DNA from: Pseudomonas sp. KU26590 | GTDB taxonomy: Bacteria; Pseudomonadota; Gammaproteobacteria; Pseudomonadales; Pseudomonadaceae | Direction of reading: 5' to 3' | Assembly: GCF_026153515.1 (NCBI RefSeq) | Contig: NZ_CP110644.1 | Coordinates: forward strand, 1,331,501 to 1,395,500 | DNA: 64,000 nucleotides | Part shown: positions 27,108 through 36,339 of the stretch, piece by piece | Layout: each line of letters begins with the position of its first letter | How positions within the stretch are numbered: the first letter of the stretch is position 1 | The notes under the pieces: model-generated | Databases searched by the model: none | Told to the model about the DNA's origin: nothing | What the model saw: only the letters and a program-made list of their open reading frames with translations | Program-made: the position numbers and the translations under genes

Positions 27108-28280
27108 TTAGAAACCTGCCGCCGTGGCTTTATCGATCAACCAGTTCAGCGACGGGCCGCGGGTGCTCACCACTTCAACCGGACGACCTGCCAGGCTGCT
27201 GTTGATGGCTTCGTCAGGCTGGATCTGAACGCGGATGTCGGAAGACAGGTCAGCAGGGCTCAGCGCCGTGGCGCTGACGATCTTGCCGCTGTGGTCGCCG
27301 GCTTCGCCAGCAACCTGGAAGGTCACGCGAGCGCCCGGCTGTACATCGGCGAACTGACGGTAGGTGAAGCGAGCATCGACATTGGCGGCAACGTTGCGCG
27401 GGACCATCTGGAAGATCACTTGACCTTTGCTTGCGTACTGACCGTCGGCGACCAGTTGCTTGGCCACGACGCAATCGCACGGGCTGGTCATGGTGCCGGC
27501 CAGTTGACGACCAAACAGCTCTTCGATTTTGGCCGGCTGCATTTCGTCCGGGTCCAGGTTGCCTTTCAACATGTCCAGCATGCTGGTGTTGAAGGTGGCC
27601 AGCGGTGCGCCTTTGGCGATGTTGCCGTTCGGAGCGACCAGGCTGGTCACAGTGCCTTCACGGGGCATGGTGACATCCAGGCTAGGTACGCTGACCAGGC
27701 CGGAGGTGGAGTGGCTGACGAAGTACATGCCGTAGACCGATTTGGCGACGAAGCCGAATGCAATCAGACCGACAGCGAAGATACCGACGCTGAACGTCAC
27801 GGCGCGCAGACGACCGAAAGCGCTCAGGCCACTGCCGCTGTCTTTGGATTTGCGTGCCTTGGTGAAGTTATCGCGCTGCAGGGTCGCCAGCACTTCGCCC
27901 ATGCTGATGAGATCGCCCGACAGGTGCGAAGTGATCAGGTGACGCAGGGTCGAGATGTCTTGCGATTCCAGATTCTGGAACTGGCAACCGACACGGCCGG
28001 TGCCCGAATCGATGGTGCGCACTTGCAGGTCGACGTCCATGGCCAGACCGAGGTTGTCGATCAGGAACTGCAGACGACCCTTGATGACCTCACCGACGCC
28101 TGGACGCAGGTTGGCAGGAGCAACGAAGCTCAGACCGCCTGCGGAAAGGTCTTCGACACGCACCAGCGGGGCGTTCGGCTGACCATTGAGCAGTCGCAGT
28201 TTGGCCGGGATCTTGACCCGTGCGTGCTGACGCTGGGCTTCGGATTCATGTACGACATTGGCATTCACGGCTGTATTCAT
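27108..28280 (-). CDS. alg44: Alg44: c-di-GMP receptor and co-polymerase
   Basis: This 390-residue protein activates Alg8 when c-di-GMP binds. The N-terminal PilZ domain (about 15-125) has all the known binding residues at the P. aeruginosa positions: Arg17 and Arg21 (R-Q-H-A-R), Asp44 and Ser46 (D-L-S-A-G-G). One membrane helix lies near 165-190. The periplasmic part is an HlyD-like adaptor domain (about 205-385, including a short C-D-C). Control is thus post-translational through c-di-GMP. Confidence 0.97.
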   Translation of the reverse strand: MNTAVNANVVHESEAQRQHARVKIPAKLRLLNGQPNAPLVRVEDLSAGGLSFVAPANLRPGVGEVIKGRLQFLIDNLGLAMDVDLQVRTIDSGTGRVGCQFQNLESQDISTLRHLITSHLSGDLISMGEVLATLQRDNFTKARKSKDSGSGLSAFGRLRAVTFSVGIFAVGLIAFGFVAKSVYGMYFVSHSTSGLVSVPSLDVTMPREGTVTSLVAPNGNIAKGAPLATFNTSMLDMLKGNLDPDEMQPAKIEELFGRQLAGTMTSPCDCVVAKQLVADGQYASKGQVIFQMVPRNVAANVDARFTYRQFADVQPGARVTFQVAGEAGDHSGKIVSATALSPADLSSDIRVQIQPDEAINSSLAGRPVEVVSTRGPSLNWLIDKATAAGF

Positions 28281-28333
28281 GGTGGTAATTCCTGATTAAT
28301 CGAGTTGATCCATTGTTTCGGTCAGAGGCCCGG

Positions 28334-29815
28334 TCAGACCATTGTCAGCAGCACGGCAACGAAGATGCTGCCAGCCGAGAAAGTCATGGTCCGCGACGAC
28401 CAGGTGTTGAACCAACCCTGGAAGCTGGCCATGTCGCGGCTCAGTTTTGTGTCCTGGCGGGTCCAGGACTGTCGGTCAAGACGGAAGAAGACATAGATCT
28501 TCATCAGTGCGCCGACGATCTGGTTGTAATAGAGAATCATCGGATACGCCGGACCGATCTTGTGCCCGCTGCACGACAGCAGCAGGGTCAGGATCAGGCG
28601 GGTGATGCCGATCCACAGCAGGTACGCCAGCAGATATTCGATGCCGAATTTCAGGCTGGCCAGCATGGCGACGGTCAGGCCAAGGATCGATGTCCACATC
28701 GACACGCGCTGGTCGAACAGCACGATGCTGGTGAAGACCCCGAGGCGACCGAAGCCCAGACCCAACGCGCGGGAGTTCTGCCGAAGGTTGTTGCCGTACC
28801 AGCGATACATCAGCTTGCGGCTGGCCTTCAGGAAGCTCTTTTCCGGCGGGTGTTCAACGGTGTTGATTGCGGCATCCGGCACGTAGAACGTGTCGTAGCC
28901 CAGGCGCATCAGGCTGAACCAGCTGGACTTGTCGTCGCCGGTCAGAAACTTGAAGCGGCCCAGACGCCAGTGCTGCAGCGAATCGCTTTCCACGTCAGCG
29001 ATGAACATCGGGTCTGTCACCACGGTGGCGCGGAACACCGACATGCGGCCGGTCATGGTCAGGACGCGCTTGGACAGCGCCATCGAGCACATGTTGATGT
29101 GACGCTGAGCGAAACGCAGCTTGTGCCACTCGCTCATGATGTAACCGCCGCGTACTTCACAGAACTCGTTGGTGGTCAGGCCGCCAACGTTGCCGAACAG
29201 CTGGAACCACGGAACCGTTTTCTGCACCACGCCTTCGGCCAGAACGGTGTCACCGTCGACCACCGCAACCACGGCGCGGTCGTCCGGCATGTGGCGGGAG
29301 ATGGCGCGGAAACCGAACGCCAGACCGTCACGCTTGCCGGTACCGGCGATGCGCACGAAGTCGAGCTTCACGTGCTCGGGCGGGTTGTACTTGGCCCACA
29401 GTGCCTTGACCAGCAGCTCGTCGGACATTTCCACCAGGGAGCACACGATGGTGGTCGGGAAGCCGCAGTTGATGGCTTCGCGGATCACCGAGCTGTACAC
29501 CTGAGCGGTGGTCAGCGCATCGATACGAAAGCTGGTAACCATCAGGAACACGTGGGACGGATCGGCTGCCTTGCCCAGCTTGCGCACTTTACGGCGCAGG
29601 TGCGGGTAGACGATGTACAGGAAAATCATGCCGCGCACGAAGTGCGTTGCGCCCATCGAGTAACGCCAGATGCCGACGATACCGATCAGGAAAATGAAAT
29701 CTTTGGAGTGCGAGTCAAACAGCGATGCAGGCAGCGCCATGGCGATGGCCGCCAGCAACGTCAGATAAAACAGCCAACCTGCGGCCTGGAGGAAGCCGTG
29801 CTTCAGCCTTTGCAT
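28334..29815 (-). CDS. alg8: Alg8: mannuronan synthase (GT2)
   Basis: This 493-residue inner-membrane glycosyltransferase of family GT2 polymerises GDP-mannuronate. The start is set at ATG 29815 (M-Q-R-L-K-H-G-F), matching the family; the upstream in-frame extension is in non-coding sequence. Membrane helices at the N-terminus (about 10-70) and C-terminus (about 370-480) flank the catalytic domain. Motifs are V-V-D-G-D-T (D-x-D), T-G-D-D-K-S and the R-W of Y-R-W-Y-G-N. It needs Alg44 and c-di-GMP. Confidence 0.96.
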   Translation of the reverse strand: MQRLKHGFLQAAGWLFYLTLLAAIAMALPASLFDSHSKDFIFLIGIVGIWRYSMGATHFVRGMIFLYIVYPHLRRKVRKLGKAADPSHVFLMVTSFRIDALTTAQVYSSVIREAINCGFPTTIVCSLVEMSDELLVKALWAKYNPPEHVKLDFVRIAGTGKRDGLAFGFRAISRHMPDDRAVVAVVDGDTVLAEGVVQKTVPWFQLFGNVGGLTTNEFCEVRGGYIMSEWHKLRFAQRHINMCSMALSKRVLTMTGRMSVFRATVVTDPMFIADVESDSLQHWRLGRFKFLTGDDKSSWFSLMRLGYDTFYVPDAAINTVEHPPEKSFLKASRKLMYRWYGNNLRQNSRALGLGFGRLGVFTSIVLFDQRVSMWTSILGLTVAMLASLKFGIEYLLAYLLWIGITRLILTLLLSCSGHKIGPAYPMILYYNQIVGALMKIYVFFRLDRQSWTRQDTKLSRDMASFQGWFNTWSSRTMTFSAGSIFVAVLLTMV

Positions 29816-29862
29816 AGTGTGTATCCCTAAGTCAGTTGCAACCTCAAGCCGCAAGCTCCAAA

Positions 29863-29898
29863 CCTCCCGTCGCAGGCGCTGACGCCCGGGACGGGAGG
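29863..29898. repeat. Nested hairpin in the algD-alg8 gap
   Basis: Stem CCTCCCGTC (29863-29871) with GACGGGAGG (29890-29898); inside it GGCG-CTGA-CGCC forms a second stem. It lies in the 129-base gap between the algD stop and the alg8 start, flanked by A-G-C-T-T-G-C-rich repeats. There is no T-run, so an mRNA-processing or stability element or partial attenuator is more likely than a full terminator. Confidence 0.8.
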
Positions 29899-29944
29899 GA
29901 TGAAGCCTGAAACTTGCAGCTCGTGGCTTGCAGCTCGCTGTGTG

Positions 29945-31261
29945 TTACCAGCAGATACCTTCGATTTGACCGTTTTCGGTGGTAGTGCCTTTCATGAAGC
30001 CCACCAGGTCAATCACACGCTTGCCGGCTGGCGCGTTGTTGGCGAGTGCACGGAAGCGCTCGTCGCGGTTACCCAGGATGATCACGTCGGAGTTGTTGAT
30101 GACCGCGTCGAAGTCCGAGTTCAGCAGGGACGAAACGTGCGGGATCTTGGACTCGATGTAGTCTTTGTTGGCGCCGTGAACGCGAGCGTATTCGACGTTG
30201 CTGTCGAAGATGCTCAGGTCGTAGCCCTTGCCGATCAGCATTTCTGCGAGCTCGACCAGTGGGCTTTCGCGCAGGTCATCGGTACCGGCCTTGAAGCTCA
30301 GACCCAGCAGAGCGACTTTGCGAGTGTCGCTGGCAGCGACGATGTCGAAAGCGTTCTGAACCTGGGAAACGTTGCTGCGCATCAGGGAGTTGAGCAGGGG
30401 TGCTTCAACGTCCAGGGTGCTGGCGCGGTAGGTCAGGGCGCGGACGTCCTTCGGCAGGCAGGAACCGCCGAACGCGAAGCCTGGGCGCATGTAGTACTGC
30501 GACAGGTTCAGAGCCTTGTCCTGGCAGACCACGTCCATCACTTCACGGCCGTCGACGCCGACTGCCTTGGCGATGTTGCCGATTTCGTTGGCGAAGGTGA
30601 CCTTTGTCGCGTGCCATACGTTGCAGGTGTACTTGATCATCTCGGCAACGGCGATGTCCTTGCGGATGATCGGTGCGTCGAGTTCTTCGTACAGGGACTG
30701 CAGAACGTCGCCGGACGCTTTGTCGAATTCGCCGATAACGGTCATCGGAGGACGGTCGTAGTCAGCGATCGCGGTGCTTTCACGCAGGAATTCAGGGTTG
30801 ACCGCAACACCGAAGTCAACGCCGGCTTTCTTGCCCGAGCAGTCTTCGAGGATGGGGATGACAACGTTTGCGACAGTGCCCGGCAGAACGGTGCTGCGCA
30901 CGACGATGGTGTGACGGGTGCTCTTGTCACGCAGTACCAAGCCGATTTCGCGGCAGACCGATTCAATGAAGTCCAGCTCCAGATCGCCGTTCTTTTTGCT
31001 TGGCGTGCCGACGCAGATCATCGACAGGTCAGTGGCACGAATGGCTTCGGAGAAGTCGGTGGTGCCGCGCAGTTTGCCGGTCTTGATGCCGGTTTGCAGC
31101 AACTCGCCCAGACCTGGCTCAACGATTGGCGACTTGCCGTTGTTGATCAGATCGATCTTGGCGGCGGAGATGTCCACGCCAACAACATCATGACCACGCG
31201 CCGAGAGGCAGCCCGCACAGACTGCACCGACATAGCCCAAACCAAAGATGCTGATACGCAT
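29945..31261 (-). CDS. algD: AlgD: GDP-mannose 6-dehydrogenase
   Basis: This 438-residue cytosolic enzyme oxidises GDP-mannose to GDP-mannuronate with two NAD+, the committed step of alginate synthesis. The Rossmann fold starts immediately (I-F-G-L-G-Y-V-G). The catalytic cysteine is Cys268 in F-G-G-S-C-L-P-K-D, as in P. aeruginosa. It is the first gene of the operon, with a G-A-G-G-A-G ribosome site 8 bases before the ATG. A leader of about 470 bases separates it from the predicted AlgU promoter. Confidence 0.98.
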   Translation of the reverse strand: MRISIFGLGYVGAVCAGCLSARGHDVVGVDISAAKIDLINNGKSPIVEPGLGELLQTGIKTGKLRGTTDFSEAIRATDLSMICVGTPSKKNGDLELDFIESVCREIGLVLRDKSTRHTIVVRSTVLPGTVANVVIPILEDCSGKKAGVDFGVAVNPEFLRESTAIADYDRPPMTVIGEFDKASGDVLQSLYEELDAPIIRKDIAVAEMIKYTCNVWHATKVTFANEIGNIAKAVGVDGREVMDVVCQDKALNLSQYYMRPGFAFGGSCLPKDVRALTYRASTLDVEAPLLNSLMRSNVSQVQNAFDIVAASDTRKVALLGLSFKAGTDDLRESPLVELAEMLIGKGYDLSIFDSNVEYARVHGANKDYIESKIPHVSSLLNSDFDAVINNSDVIILGNRDERFRALANNAPAGKRVIDLVGFMKGTTTENGQIEGICW

Positions 31262-31740
31262 AGTAATCTCCTCGATGTTTACGCCATTAGTTGGCCGAAT
31301 ATAAAAACTGTCTTACAACTTTTGCGCACTCGCACGCACGGCAAATGAATGTCGCGGGACAAGCACAGGCAGAATTAAGGGGTGAGTTACCTATATGAAA
31401 GGCAAACCCAAATGCTACAGATCAAAAGCGTCGAGTAGCCCATACATATTTATATAGGTTCCCGATCTGGGATGTGGCAGGCACTCCAACGGATGGTTTG
31501 CGCGTCGCGGTCAGGCGCTCAAGGACAAGGCTTTTGGCCGTTTCCCGATGAATCAGCCCGATTCACGACTGCGGGCACCCGAATGGTGCTAGCTCAATTC
31601 ACTTCAACTAGTTTGGTGCGTGACTCCTTGTACGTACCACTTGACCGACAGGTCTAACTTCGTTGAGAAGCAACTTCCAGATCTGTCCATGTGCCATGTA
31701 AGAGATGTCCTACACGGGGGACGAGAATTGTTACGGGAAG

Positions 31741-31768
31741 TAGGAGCGTGGGCATTCACCATAAGTTC
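31741..31768 (-). promoter_or_regulatory. Predicted AlgU (sigma-22) promoter of algD
   Basis: On the minus strand GAACTT (31768-31763), a 17-base spacer, then TCCTA (31745-31741). The -35 is the exact AlgU/RpoE-type hexamer; the -10 differs from TCTGA at two bases but equals the -10 I recall for P. aeruginosa algD. The transcript would begin near 31733. Confidence 0.75.
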
Positions 31769-31771
31769 CGG

Positions 31772-31781
31772 GCCGCTCGTC
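31772..31781. promoter_or_regulatory. Possible promoter-proximal AlgR site
   Basis: GCCGCTCGTC matches the AlgR consensus ACCGTTCGTC at 8 of 10 bases. It lies just upstream of the predicted -35, about -45, where P. aeruginosa algD has its weak third AlgR site. Confidence 0.45.
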
Positions 31782-31888
31782 CTGTTTTTGAGATTTTTCG
31801 TAACACCGGGGACGTTTTCGATGCTTTTAAGGTGCTGGCACTGCCGGTTTGGCCTAGAGTTCACGGGGCTTTGAGCGGGGTTGGAACG

Positions 31889-31901
31889 CTAGTGTCACTA
31901 G
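31889..31901. promoter_or_regulatory. Perfect palindrome upstream of the algD promoter
   Basis: CTAGTG-T-CACTAG, about 160 bases upstream of the predicted algD start site. It looks like a dimeric-regulator operator; I cannot assign it to a known protein. Confidence 0.45.
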
Positions 31902-32007
31902 TTCAAAGCGGAAGGCAGTCATGGCTAAAAAAAGTTGTTAAATTTTTGAGAAAAAAAAGTCGCGTTAGTTTTCGCCTTATTGTTGGCGCCAATTAGTCGC
32001 CAGCACT

Positions 32008-32017
32008 ACCGTTCGTC
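32008..32017. promoter_or_regulatory. Consensus AlgR binding site
   Basis: ACCGTTCGTC, identical to the AlgR consensus, about 275 bases upstream of the predicted algD start site. In P. aeruginosa, remote AlgR sites act by DNA looping. Only one exact copy is seen here. Confidence 0.8.
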
Positions 32018-32139
32018 CGCGCAAACTGTGGGTTATGAACTAACCAAGTGTGGGAATTTGCGGCGATAACCGCTGTTAGTCTTTGCAACCGGTTGGGTGG
32101 ATGGACGCATTCGAATGATGGGATTAATGGTTTCGCTTT

Positions 32140-32164
32140 AAAACGGCTGGATAGATGCCGTTTT
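32140..32164 (-). terminator. Possible terminator downstream of yaaA
   Basis: AAAACGGC, a 9-base loop, then GCCGTTTT: perfect 8-bp stem 95 bases past the yaaA stop. The T-run is part of the stem and short, so the call is moderate. Confidence 0.5.
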
Positions 32165-32258
32165 GAAACGCACCGAAGTGGGGATTAAGTGGCGTTGCGA
32201 TGCCCGTCAACTGTTCGAGACAGGCATGCGTCCGGGCGCAGGGGAGGGGAGGTGCTAA

Positions 32259-33038
32259 TCAGGCGTCTTGCTCATCGCGCAGGAAAATAAGCTTGTCCGG
32301 GGAGGACAGCTCTTTGCTGTATCGATAGCCGTGGGCATCGAACTGCGTCAGGTCCTTGGGCTTGCTGATGCGCTCGGAAATCACGAAGCGAGTCATCATG
32401 CCCCGGGCCTTCTTGGCATAGAAGCTGATGATCTTGTACTGACCGTTTTTCTGGTCGCGGAACTCGGTTTCAATCACCCGGGCATTAAGTGCCGGACGCT
32501 TGACCGCCGAAAAGTATTCGTTCGACGCCAGGTTGAGCAGCACGTCGTCGCCTTGTTCTTTCAGCGCTTCGTTCAGCCACTCGCTGATACGGTCGCCCCA
32601 GAATGCGTAAAGATCCTTGCCCCTCGCGTTCGCCAGCTTTGTACCCATTTCCAGCCGGTACGGTTGCATCAGGTCAAGAGGACGCAGCAACCCATAGAGC
32701 CCGGATAACATGCGCAGATGCTTCTGGGCGTAAGTCAGATCGGGTTCGCTCAGGGTGTCGGCGTCGAGACCGGTGTACACGTCGCCCTTGAAAGCCAGCA
32801 GCGCCTGTTTGGCGTTTTTTGGGGTGAATTCTGGATTCCAGCTGCCGAAGCGAGCGGCGTTGAGGCCCGAGAGCTTGTCGGACAGGTGCATCAACTCACC
32901 GATCTGCGCCGGGGTCAGGTCACGCAGCTGGCTGATGAGCGCCTCGGAGTGATCCAGAAATTGCGGCTGGGTGTAGCGCTTGGTGGTGGGCGGCGTTTCG
33001 AAATCGAGGGTTTTGGCTGGGGAAATCACCATCAGCAT
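32259..33038 (-). CDS. yaaA: YaaA family peroxide-stress protein
   Basis: This 259-residue protein of the DUF328/UPF0246 family begins [14 protein letters not shown], the family's defining start, and contains [10 protein letters not shown] and [13 protein letters not shown]. coli YaaA lowers free iron and limits DNA damage under hydrogen peroxide; it has a DNA-binding helix-hairpin-helix. It stands alone with the algD control region downstream. Length matches the family. Confidence 0.95.
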   Translation of the reverse strand: MLMVISPAKTLDFETPPTTKRYTQPQFLDHSEALISQLRDLTPAQIGELMHLSDKLSGLNAARFGSWNPEFTPKNAKQALLAFKGDVYTGLDADTLSEPDLTYAQKHLRMLSGLYGLLRPLDLMQPYRLEMGTKLANARGKDLYAFWGDRISEWLNEALKEQGDDVLLNLASNEYFSAVKRPALNARVIETEFRDQKNGQYKIISFYAKKARGMMTRFVISERISKPKDLTQFDAHGYRYSKELSSPDKLIFLRDEQDA

Positions 33039-33218
33039 GGGCAGGTCTCCTTTAATCGTCGGGCGATTCTAGGGCTTGCGCGCGGATCACTCCAGCTATG
33101 GTGTCGATAGGCGCGCTCCTGCAGCAGCGGTGCACGAATCCGGCAATCTGGCCCAAGGCAAATCCGCTATAGTGCCTCGCCGGTTTTCGGCCTCTTTATC
33201 AAGGATTGGGAGCACGTC

Positions 33219-34475
33219 GTGTTGCGCATGCTGTTATTGATCGGAGCCTGCTTGCTGGGGCTCAACGCACAGGCGGCCACGGGCGATATTGCGATGCTGG
33301 ATCGCGCAGTCTGGCCGGAGGCTCTGGAAACGCCGCAGCTGTTCGACGTCGCTTCTCGCGCGCAAATTCTCAGCTTCGCCCACCAGCTGCTGGAAAGCGA
33401 AAATCTCAGCGATGCCCAGCTGGGTGCGCGCCTGGGCCTGCGTCAGATCAACCTGCCGACGGTGAACCTGATCCGCACACGGTTATGGACGCGCCTGTTC
33501 GAGAACTGGACATTCGCTGAAAAAACCTGTGAAGCCGACGCATCGTTCTGCGTGCTGGTCGATGATGTGCCGATGCTGCGCCAGCGCGCCGCCGAATATA
33601 AAGTCGCCGATGATTCCTTCTATGCGCGGTGGGCAGCGCCGGCCGATGCTTTCAGCCAGCGTTATCTCAACGAACTGTTGCGCATGGCCGCCTTGTTTCC
33701 GCAGACCAGCAGCGAGATCGAGCGCTACAACTCCGACGAACTCAGCGGTGAGGAAATGCCGGACCGGACCTTTCTCCTCAATTTCGAGAGCGGTCCGACC
33801 GTCGCTGATGGCGCCACGGACTGGCTGGCTGACTTCATGCGCCAGCAGAAGATCACTGCGACCTTCTTTGTCCTGGGCAAAAGCCTGCAAAGTCGTCTCG
33901 ACAACACCTCGCCGCAAGCGCTGCAAAACGTCTACCGGCAGCAATGCGTCGGCTTGCAAGGCTGGGAGTTCAGGTCCCATGCCCACTGGCGCGACTGGCA
34001 GAACTCCATCGAACGTACGGCCGCGCTGGTTCAGCAGGTGCTGCCTGACAACTTCGTGCCGCTGTTCCGCCCGCCCTATGGCCATCGTCGTGCGGACAGC
34101 GCGCCGTTCTTCCGTGAACAGCAGCTGCGGGTCTCGCTGTGGAACATCGATTCCCAGGACAGCACCGGACGCATCAGCGCCGAGCAGGCGGCCAATCGGG
34201 TGCTCACGCTGATGCTGCTGTGGCGGCGCGGCAATGTGGTGTTCCATGACAGCACGGACAAGCCGCAGCAGGCGGTGCCATGGCTGATGGCCAATACCGC
34301 GCAAAGCGGTGTGATGTGGGAAGACTGCCATATCTATCCGCAGCAGTTGGCGGACGAAGAAGATGTGCCGGATGAAGAGGATGACACGCCGGACGATGAC
34401 GCCCCGGAGGAGCCGGCCGAGCAGCCGGGTGCAGCGGTTGATCAGGCGTTGCCGCCGGTGAAAGAGAGGGAATAA
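33219..34475 (+). CDS. NodB-fold polysaccharide-deacetylase-like protein with altered active site
   Basis: This 418-residue exported protein starts at a GTG after an A-A-G-G-A site; its signal peptide ends near residue 20. A unique helical region (about 25-180) precedes a NodB-like domain (about 183-375). Late motifs are intact: R-P-P-Y-G-H-R (284-290), W-N-I-D (308-311), F-H-D-S (342-345). The metal-binding motifs are not: T-F-D-D-G-P is replaced by N-F-E-S-G-P (188-193), and the H-x-x-x-H pair by S-H-A-H-W (253-257). It may be inactive or have other chemistry. The tail is an acidic, proline-rich run (about 378-405). The target is unknown. Confidence 0.8.
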   Translation: MLRMLLLIGACLLGLNAQAATGDIAMLDRAVWPEALETPQLFDVASRAQILSFAHQLLESENLSDAQLGARLGLRQINLPTVNLIRTRLWTRLFENWTFAEKTCEADASFCVLVDDVPMLRQRAAEYKVADDSFYARWAAPADAFSQRYLNELLRMAALFPQTSSEIERYNSDELSGEEMPDRTFLLNFESGPTVADGATDWLADFMRQQKITATFFVLGKSLQSRLDNTSPQALQNVYRQQCVGLQGWEFRSHAHWRDWQNSIERTAALVQQVLPDNFVPLFRPPYGHRRADSAPFFREQQLRVSLWNIDSQDSTGRISAEQAANRVLTLMLLWRRGNVVFHDSTDKPQQAVPWLMANTAQSGVMWEDCHIYPQQLADEEDVPDEEDDTPDDDAPEEPAEQPGAAVDQALPPVKERE

Positions 34476-34790
34476 CGAAGGGGAGATGTCGCAAATTTCT
34501 GAGGATTTGTCCCAGACCGGACTTCCGACTGTAAACGCGGCTGACCCATCCGCCAAGGCCTAATTTACCCCCAGAAAAATAAACTTCAAAAAGCGCCGAA
34601 ACGCGTTTTTATGTCATCGGTTTTGCGGTATTACGACAACAGACCGCCGAACCCTGCAACACAGGTGGCGTCATTCCAGACTCCACTTTGCGCAATTTTC
34701 TCCTGCCTCAAGGGGAAAGCCCCGGCGGCCTTTTCGTGGCGCGGCATCGCTGTGTGTTGCGTCACTTGGCTACTACAAAGGTGAGCGAGT
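34476..34790. other. Intergenic region before phoH
   Basis: 315 bases with no gene. An imperfect stem AAAAAGCG...CGCGTTTTT at about 34588-34610 could end the upstream transcript. GGGGAAAGCCCC lies near 34712. The phoH start has a weak A-A-A-G-G-T-G-A-G ribosome site. No promoter is clear enough to call. Confidence 0.5.
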
Positions 34791-36185
34791 ATGGATGACC
34801 ACGGACGCACCCCTTCCTCTAACCAGCCAATCCTCTACGTGCTCGATACCAACGTATTGATCCATGATCCAAACGCGCTTCTGAATTTCGAAGAACATCA
34901 CGTCGCACTTCCCATGACGGTCCTGGAAGAACTGGACAAGCTCAAGGCGGGCAAGCACTCGGTGGCTGCTGAATGTCGGCAGGCGATCCGGTTGATTGAC
35001 AAGACACTCGGCGAAGCGACCCCGGAGGAGGTCGAAAAAGGCGTACCGATCGATCGCGGTACAGGCGTATTCAAAGGTTATCTGTCCATCCTCATGAACA
35101 AGCGGCAAGAGCCCAACCGGCTGCTGCCAGACAACCTCAATGACAACATCATCATCAACCAGTTGATTGACCTGCATGCGCGGAAAATGGACACACGCAT
35201 CGTACTGGTCACCAAAGACATCAACATGCGCCTCAAGGCGCGGGCCTGCGGCATCGAGGCCGAGGACTACAGCACCGACCAACTGGTCGACGACGTGTCG
35301 ATGCTGTCCCGCGGTTACCACAACATGACCGGCTCTTTCTGGGACCGGGTGAGCAAAGTCGACACCCGTCAGGATCATGGTCGTACCTGGCACAAAGTGC
35401 AGATGATCGAGCAGATTCCATCTGTGCACATCAACGAATTCATCATCGATGAGCAAGGCTTCGTGGGGTGGGTCAAAGGCGTCAAGCCTGATGAGTTGCT
35501 GTTGCTCGACATGCACCAGGAGCCGCTGCTGCACCAGGAAGCGTGGGGGCTGAAACCGCGCGACATCTATCAGGGCCTGGCGCTGTTCGCGCTGCTCGAT
35601 CCGGACATTCACCTGGTCAACTTGTCCGGCGCCGCCGGTTCGGGCAAGACCATTCTCGCCCTGGCCGCTGCCATCGAGCAGACCATGGTCAGCAAGCGTT
35701 ATCGCCGTATCATCGCCACCCGTAGCGTGCAGGGGCTCGACCAGGAAATCGGCTTTCTGCCCGGCACCGAAGCAGAAAAAATGGAACCATGGCTTGGCGC
35801 GATCACCGACAACCTGGAAGCGTTGCACATGGACGATGAAAACACCCATGGCAGCGTCGATTACATCCTGAGCAAGGTGCCGCTGCAGTTCAAATCCCTC
35901 AACTACATCCGGGGCCGAAGTTTCCAGCAGAGCCTGATCCTTATCGACGAATGCCAGAACCTCACGCCGCACCAGATGAAAACCATCATCACCCGTGCCG
36001 GCGCCGGTTCCAAAGTGGTCTGCCTGGGCAATCTGGCGCAGATCGACACGCCTTATCTATCGGCCACCAGTTCGGGGCTGACCTACCTGACGGAGCGTTT
36101 CAAGGATTTCCCCAACGGCGTGCACATCAGTCTGCAAGGTGTTCCACGCTCGATCCTGGCTGAATACGCGGAGAGCCATTTGTAA
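34791..36185 (+). CDS. PhoH-family protein with N-terminal PIN domain
   Basis: This 464-residue protein fuses a PIN ribonuclease-like domain (about 13-150; Asp19 in V-L-D-T-N-V-L and Asp143 in T-K-D-I-N) to a PhoH P-loop ATPase domain (about 250-460; Walker A G-A-A-G-S-G-K-T at 280-287, Walker B L-I-L-I-D-E-C near 390). This is the PhoH2/YlaK arrangement, shown in other bacteria to be an ATP-dependent RNA helicase/nuclease. Its targets here are unknown. It is a single-gene unit followed by a REP doublet. Confidence 0.93.
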   Translation: MDDHGRTPSSNQPILYVLDTNVLIHDPNALLNFEEHHVALPMTVLEELDKLKAGKHSVAAECRQAIRLIDKTLGEATPEEVEKGVPIDRGTGVFKGYLSILMNKRQEPNRLLPDNLNDNIIINQLIDLHARKMDTRIVLVTKDINMRLKARACGIEAEDYSTDQLVDDVSMLSRGYHNMTGSFWDRVSKVDTRQDHGRTWHKVQMIEQIPSVHINEFIIDEQGFVGWVKGVKPDELLLLDMHQEPLLHQEAWGLKPRDIYQGLALFALLDPDIHLVNLSGAAGSGKTILALAAAIEQTMVSKRYRRIIATRSVQGLDQEIGFLPGTEAEKMEPWLGAITDNLEALHMDDENTHGSVDYILSKVPLQFKSLNYIRGRSFQQSLILIDECQNLTPHQMKTIITRAGAGSKVVCLGNLAQIDTPYLSATSSGLTYLTERFKDFPNGVHISLQGVPRSILAEYAESHL

Positions 36186-36200
36186 AATGATTATGAATTT

Positions 36201-36287
36201 GTAGGAGCGCGCTTGCCCGCGAATGCGTCAGATCAGTTGTGGAGATGTTGACTGACACGACGCCTTCGCGGGCAAGCGCGCTCCTAC
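36201..36287. repeat. REP doublet between phoH and moaC
   Basis: Plus-strand REP 36201-36222 faces a minus-strand copy at 36266-36287 (core GTAGGAGCGCGCTTGCCCGC), starting 16 bases after the phoH stop. It may serve as the 3' end of the phoH mRNA. Confidence 0.92.
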
Positions 36288-36339
36288 AGTTCGGGTCGCA
36301 TCGGCGTTACAATCCCCGCTCCTGTCCAGGAGTCATCCC

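Larger units (their letters stand above)
31262..32258 (-). promoter_or_regulatory. algD upstream control region and long mRNA leader
   Basis: About 1 kb between algD and yaaA without a credible gene; it is AT-richer than its surroundings. From algD outward it holds the leader (31262 to about 31733), including an 8-bp inverted repeat ACCTATAT/ATATAGGT at 31389-31396 and 31452-31459. Next come the AlgU-type promoter, an AlgR-like site, a perfect palindrome at 31889-31901, an A/T tract at about 31925-31962, a consensus AlgR site and a hairpin near yaaA. A long leader and remote AlgR sites are known for P. aeruginosa algD; here they are predicted. Confidence 0.85.

Noticed and set aside
31472..31996. 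Short open frames upstream of algD
   Set aside because: They overlap each other on both strands, have no ribosome sites or recognisable products, and overlap the predicted promoter.
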